From Streptosporangiaceae bacterium (GTDB taxonomy: Bacteria; Actinomycetota; Actinomycetes; Streptosporangiales; Streptosporangiaceae), in assembly GCA_030050125.1 (NCBI GenBank), contig JASIJN010000204.1, positions 1-8,706 of the forward strand: a stretch of DNA of 8,706 nt, read 5' to 3'. The notes beneath the pieces were generated by a model that made no database searches, was not told the origin of the DNA, and was given only the letters and a program-made list of their open reading frames with translations. This document shows positions 6,255 to 8,706 of the stretch, piece by piece. The first letter of the stretch is position 1; every line of letters starts with the position of its first letter. The position numbers and the translations under genes are program-made.

Positions 6255-6707
6255 CCCGGGCACGACCGTGTCCGGGCCCTGGCCCGGGGCCGACGCGGCC
6301 CAGCCGGTCCAGCGGGTGACCCGGATGGCGATCACCGGCCCGCCGGGCGGCCGGTCGCGGTACTGCGGGTAGCGCGCGGCCAGCAGCGCTATCGGGGCCG
6401 CGATCAGCGCGGGATCCTCCAGGATCGTGGCGGTCCCGTCGGCGCGGGCCCACCACAGGGTGGCCCAGTCGTCGGCGTAATGGTCGGCGATCACGCTGAC
6501 CTCTGGCCGGCCGCGGATGTTGCGCAGCCGGCGCAGGCCCGCGGTGGTGGTCTTGGGCTTGGCGTCCACGGCGGTGTAGATGCGCTCGCCGTCCACGGCG
6601 AAGGTGATCGGGACCAGGTGCGGGCGGCCCGTCTCGGTCACCGTGGCCAGCCTGGCCACGGCGACGCTGGCGAACCGCCGCCGGGTCTCCCGCTCGGTCA
6701 GGTTCAG
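6249..6707 (-). CDS. PPOX-class (split beta-barrel) F420-dependent oxidoreductase, Rv0121-type; start uncertain
   Basis: A small flavin/F420-binding split-barrel protein of about 152 residues matching the TIGR03668 (Rv0121 family) pattern. Signatures in order, numbered from the CTG at 6707, are VARLATV (17-23), GRPHLVPITFAVDG (27-40), IYTAVDAKPKTT (43-54), LRRLRNIRGRPEVSVIADHYADDWATLWWARADGTA (58-93) and a C-terminal YPQYRDRPPGGPVIAIRVTRWTGW. The family N-terminus, here LNLTERETRRRFASVA, lies upstream of the first standard start codon (GTG at 6659), so a GTG start would remove half of the first helix. No ATG, GTG or TTG occurs in frame between 6660 and the in-frame TGA at 6741-6743. I therefore give the CTG at 6707 as a provisional start. 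A well-placed ATG with ribosome binding site exists at 6741 in another frame. The function is probably redox chemistry on an unknown small molecule in the cytoplasm. Confidence 0.85.
   Translation of the reverse strand: MNLTERETRRRFASVAVARLATVTETGRPHLVPITFAVDGERIYTAVDAKPKTTTAGLRRLRNIRGRPEVSVIADHYADDWATLWWARADGTATILEDPALIAAPIALLAARYPQYRDRPPGGPVIAIRVTRWTGWAASAPGQGPDTVVPGS
6272..6287 (+). terminator. tetraloop hairpin after the luciferase-like gene
   Basis: CCGGGC (6272-6277) and GCCCGG (6282-6287) form a perfect 6-bp stem with a CCTG loop, 17 nt beyond the stop codon at 6254. It lies within the last codons of the opposing gene. No T-tract follows. A plausible terminator, but such motifs are common in GC-rich DNA. 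Confidence 0.3.
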
Positions 6708-6708
6708 T

Positions 6709-6741
6709 TCAGCGACCGCGGGCCCGGCCGACGCGGCACAT
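6709..6741 (-). CDS. possible 10-codon upstream ORF (leader peptide) or displaced true start
   Basis: On the minus strand AGGAG (plus positions 6748-6752) stands 6 nt before an ATG at 6741. The frame reads MCRVGRARGR and stops at a TGA at 6709-6711. One base later is the CTG at 6707 where the downstream split-barrel protein appears to begin. All ten sense codons except GGT end in G or C, apart from the ATG itself. Four of the ten residues are Arg. Three readings fit: a leader peptide whose termination couples to reinitiation at CTG; a frameshift (programmed or by mutation) that makes this ATG the real start, since skipping the T of TGA gives GAA CTG AAC in the downstream frame; or chance. The placement of the ribosome binding site favours real initiation here. 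Confidence 0.4.
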   Translation of the reverse strand: MCRVGRARGR

Positions 6742-6766
6742 CAAGCACTCCTGGCGCACGAGGCGC

Positions 6767-6772
6767 AGCGTA
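6767..6772 (-). promoter_or_regulatory. candidate -10 box for the split-barrel gene
   Basis: TACGCT on the minus strand fits the TANNNT pattern of actinobacterial -10 boxes. Transcription would begin near 6760, leaving about 18 nt before the ATG at 6741 and placing AGGAG inside the leader. I see no -35 match at the right spacing. Confidence 0.28.
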
Positions 6773-6824
6773 GCGCAGCCGCGGCGCCGGGCAGGTGCCG
6801 GGTGCGCGACGGACCCCGCGGCGG

Positions 6825-6846
6825 AGGTGGCAAGATAGCTCCACCT
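6825..6846 (+). promoter_or_regulatory. inverted repeat bracketing a candidate -10 upstream of the molybdopterin gene
   Basis: Perfect 6-bp arms AGGTGG (6825-6830) and CCACCT (6841-6846) are separated by 10 nt. The spacer begins with CAAGAT (6831-6836), which together with the preceding TGG reads as an extended -10. The predicted start of transcription, about 6843, lies in the right arm, so a protein binding this site would cover the promoter core. GGTGG occurs again at 6856-6860 and could compete for the right arm in RNA. Operator function is an inference from geometry. Confidence 0.4.
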
Positions 6847-6950
6847 GAGGACGAGGGTGGGTGCGTCGCGGCAAGGGGCCACGATGGCGGAAAGGAGCGG
6901 GGCGGCCGGAGATGAGGCATCCGGAGAGCGGCGCGCGGACGGGAGCTGCG

Positions 6951-7571
6951 GTGTGGCAGCCGTCGCCCGTCCCGCCCGAGTCGGCGCTGCCGCCGGGCCA
7001 GCACGAACAGGCGGGCTGGCCGGTCCTGCACTACGGCCCGGTCCCCTCGTTCCACCCGGACACCTGGGACCTGCGCGTGCTCGGTGCCACCGCGACAGGG
7101 GCCGAGCACCGGTGGAGCTGGGCCGAGCTGGCCGCCCTGCCGCGCTGCCAGGTGGTGGCGGACTTCCACTGCGTGACCAAGTTCACCGTCCGCGGCATCG
7201 CCTGGGAGGGCATTCCGGCGGCCGGGATCCTGCTCGCCGCGCCGCCGGCCGACGCGGTGACCCACGTCATGGTCTGGGCCGACTTCGGGTACAGCGCCAA
7301 CCTGCGGATCGACGATTTCGCGGCGGACGACACCCTGCTCGCCACCCATCGCGACGGCGCGGAGCTGACCCCGGAGCACGGCCACCCGCTGCGGCTGGTG
7401 GTGCCCTCCCGCTACGCCTGGAAGAGCGTCAAGTGGGTCCGCGCCATCGAGTACCTGACCAGGGACCGTCGGGGGTTCTGGGAGGAACGCGGCTACCACA
7501 ACAGCGCGGACCCGTGGCGCGAGCAGCGGTACTCCTACCAGGAACGGCCGGGCGAGGGCCCGCCGCTCTGA
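6951..7571 (+). CDS. sulfite-oxidase-like molybdopterin-binding oxidoreductase
   Basis: A 206-residue protein of the oxidoreductase molybdopterin-binding (SUOX-fold) family, without the haem or dimerisation domains of full sulfite oxidases. Cys74 in DFHCVTKF is the expected molybdenum thiolate ligand. The flanking LPPGQHEQAGWPVLHYG (13-29), WSWAELAALP (55-64), WADFGYSANLRIDDF (109-123), EHGHPLRLVVPSRYAWKSVKWVRAIEYL (142-169) and RGFWEERGYHNSADPWREQRY (174-194) are characteristic of the compact actinobacterial members. It has no twin-arginine or Sec signal and no membrane helix, so it probably works in the cytoplasm; its substrate and electron partner are unknown. I prefer the GTG at 6951 because GGGAG lies 5 nt upstream. 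An in-frame ATG at 6912 (13 extra residues) and a GTG at 6861 (30 extra) are alternatives, but both additions look unlike the family. Confidence 0.9.
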   Translation: MWQPSPVPPESALPPGQHEQAGWPVLHYGPVPSFHPDTWDLRVLGATATGAEHRWSWAELAALPRCQVVADFHCVTKFTVRGIAWEGIPAAGILLAAPPADAVTHVMVWADFGYSANLRIDDFAADDTLLATHRDGAELTPEHGHPLRLVVPSRYAWKSVKWVRAIEYLTRDRRGFWEERGYHNSADPWREQRYSYQERPGEGPPL

Positions 7572-7583
7572 ACCGCGGCGGGC
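7558..7583. terminator. bidirectional terminator-like hairpin between convergent genes
   Basis: GCCCGCCGC (7558-7566) and GCGGCGGGC (7575-7583) form a perfect 9-bp GC stem with an 8-nt loop. The loop contains the TGA stop codon of the molybdopterin gene. It ends 7 nt before the TAG of the opposing PASTA gene, filling the 19-nt gap. No T-tract is present on either side, as is common in high-GC actinobacteria. This is the best terminator candidate in the window. Confidence 0.5.
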
Positions 7584-7590
7584 GGCAGGC

Positions 7591-8706
7591 CTAGAAGACG
7601 AAGCCCACGTTGATGGTGACCGTGCTGCCCTTGGGTGCCTGGCCGGACGGGTTGGTGCCGGACACCGTGTTGCCGATGCCCTGGTTGACCTGGACCTGGA
7701 ACCCGGCCGCCTGCAGCGCGGCGGTGGCCGCCTCCACGCTCAGCCCGTCCACGTTGGGGATCGGGACCATCTGCGGGCCGCTCGAGACCTGGACCGTGAC
7801 GACCTCGCCCTGGGTGATCGGCGTACCAGGGGCCGGCGACTGGCCCACGATGGTCCCGGCCGGCTGGTTGCTGTTGGAGTCGTTCTGCTCCTGCAGCTGG
7901 TAGCCGCCCTGCTGCGCTTGCCCCTGGGCGGCCTGGAACTGCTGGCCGACGAAGTTCGGCAGCGGCGGGCCGGCGCTGACCGTGATGCCGACCGGCTTGT
8001 CCTGCGGCCAGGAGGTCTCGGCGACGGGGTCGGTGCTGATCACGACGCCGGCGCCGATGGTCGACGACGCGGCGCTCGTCACCTGGCCCGGGGTCAGCCC
8101 GGCCTTCCTGAGCGCGGTCTCCGCGGCGGCCTGGGTCAGGCCGGTCACCTGCGGGACGGTGATCATGACCGGGCCGGTGGACTCGATGACGGTCACCAGC
8201 GCGCCGCGCTTGGCGCTCGAGCCGATCGCCGGGATCGTCTTGATCACTTCGCCCGCGGCGATGACGTTGTTGTGCTGGCCCGGGCCGAACTGCACGCCGA
8301 AGCCGAGGTTCTCCAGCTCGGTGCGCGCGGTGCTGGCCGCCATCGCGCGCACCGGGGGCACGGTCACGTACTGCCCGTCGGTCACCCACCAGGCGATCAC
8401 GCCGATGATCACCGCCACGCACGCGGTCAGCGCCAGGTAGGCCAGCCTGCGGCTGAACAGCCAGCGGCCCAGCAGCGGCTCGCGGAGCCTGCGGTACCCG
8501 GCCTGGCGTCGCATGTCCGGCCCGTCGCCGTCACCGTACGGCAGGCCGCCGTACGGGATGCTGTCGGCGGGCAGGCCGGCCGACGGGACGATCAGGGTGT
8601 GGTTCATCCCGTCCCGGGCGGTCGCCTGGCCGTACTCGGCGGCGGGCACCGGGCTGTAGCCGTTGCCCGGCATGGGGCCGTAGCCGCCGCCCGGCATGGG
8701 ACCGTA
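7591..8706 (-). CDS. membrane-anchored PASTA-repeat protein, probably the C-terminal part of a Ser/Thr kinase (5' partial)
   Basis: The frame is open to the right edge, so the N-terminus is missing and 371 residues are visible. Numbering from the Met at 8697, a Gly/Pro/Tyr-rich linker (1-70) leads to a basic stretch, then one transmembrane helix at about 84-105 (RLAYLALTACVAVIIGVIAWW). Four PASTA domains of roughly 65 residues follow: 108-177, 178-246, 247-309 and 310-368. In PknB/StkP-type kinases this layout is an intracellular kinase domain, a linker, a membrane helix and extracellular PASTA repeats that sense muropeptides or lipid II to control cell-wall growth and division. No kinase motif lies in the window, so the kinase identity is inferred; a PASTA-only membrane protein is possible. 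The third PASTA unit is Gln/Ser/Asn-rich. The protein ends directly after the fourth repeat with NVGFVF. Confidence 0.9.
   Translation of the reverse strand, partial: YGPMPGGGYGPMPGNGYSPVPAAEYGQATARDGMNHTLIVPSAGLPADSIPYGGLPYGDGDGPDMRRQAGYRRLREPLLGRWLFSRRLAYLALTACVAVIIGVIAWWVTDGQYVTVPPVRAMAASTARTELENLGFGVQFGPGQHNNVIAAGEVIKTIPAIGSSAKRGALVTVIESTGPVMITVPQVTGLTQAAAETALRKAGLTPGQVTSAASSTIGAGVVISTDPVAETSWPQDKPVGITVSAGPPLPNFVGQQFQAAQGQAQQGGYQLQEQNDSNSNQPAGTIVGQSPAPGTPITQGEVVTVQVSSGPQMVPIPNVDGLSVEAATAALQAAGFQVQVNQGIGNTVSGTNPSGQAPKGSTVTINVGFVF
8635..8706 (-). repeat. 24-bp tandem repeat encoding YGPMPGxG octapeptides
   Basis: Three successive 24-bp units (8706-8683, 8682-8659 and 8658-8635 on the minus strand) encode YGPMPGGG, YGPMPGNG and the diverged YSPVPAAE, then YGQ. 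GCCCGGCATGGG recurs at 8665 and 8689, exactly 24 nt apart. The array runs to the window edge, so more copies may follow. It forms part of a flexible linker before the membrane helix. Confidence 0.7.

Noticed and set aside
6751..6820. Dense GCGC and CCGGG self-complementary sequence that might suggest an RNA gene
   Set aside because: No tRNA cloverleaf, riboswitch core or other consistent long pairing could be drawn; short GC inverted repeats are expected by chance here.
6883..7594. ATG-started plus frame beginning MAERSGAAGDEASGERR
   Set aside because: The N-terminal stretch looks coding-like but the remainder is a shadow of the molybdopterin gene with no recognisable domain.
7535..8422. Minus-strand open frame overlapping the PASTA gene in another frame
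   Set aside because: Arg/Gly/Asp-rich shadow; the PASTA frame has a membrane helix and four repeats.
7591..8706. Stand-alone serine/threonine kinase call
   Set aside because: No kinase catalytic motif lies in the window, so only the PASTA part is claimed and the kinase is stated as an inference.

Overview
The window is GC-rich throughout, with almost every third codon position G or C. It carries a mix of genes typical of actinobacteria: two predicted F420-dependent oxidoreductases of mycobacterial-type families, a PASTA-repeat protein that looks like the tail of a PknB-like kinase, GTG starts and short or absent leaders. I read it as a chromosomal segment of an actinomycete, perhaps of the Streptosporangiales or Thermomonosporaceae. 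That finer placement is a guess.

Layout from left to right. (1) 2-601, plus: the end of a class I SAM methyltransferase whose start lies off the left edge. (2) 658-1563, minus: a class IV PLP aminotransferase. (3) 1672-2508, minus: an aldo/keto reductase. (4) 2611-3864, plus: ThiI, the tRNA 4-thiouridine sulfurtransferase, divergent from the reductase and probably leaderless. (5) 3866-5203, minus: a secreted protein built of beta-propeller-like Trp-rich repeats, with an unusual 85-residue tail. (6) 5382-6254, plus: a luciferase-like F420-dependent oxidoreductase. (7) 6249-6707, minus: a small split-barrel F420-dependent oxidoreductase with no normal start codon, preceded by a 10-codon ORF. 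(8) 6951-7571, plus: a sulfite-oxidase-like molybdopterin protein. (9) 7591-8706, minus: a membrane-anchored PASTA-repeat protein running off the right edge.

The genes mostly alternate in strand. Convergent pairs meet at 601/658, 3864/3866, 6254/6249 (overlapping by 6 nt) and 7571/7591. Divergent pairs share promoter regions at 2509-2610, 5204-5381 and about 6742-6950. There is no long operon. The only co-directional neighbours are the aldo/keto reductase and the aminotransferase, and a hairpin plus a candidate promoter lie between them, so even they may be separate transcripts. The window looks like housekeeping and general redox metabolism, not a biosynthetic cluster or defence island. I saw no tRNA, rRNA, CRISPR array, insertion sequence or phage gene.

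The parts most worth a second look are small: the start of the split-barrel gene (short upstream ORF, CTG start or frameshift), an inverted repeat bracketing the predicted -10 of the molybdopterin gene, a recurring TGGCA-type extended -10 element, and the C-terminal extension of the propeller protein. I did not find a convincing new multi-gene system.
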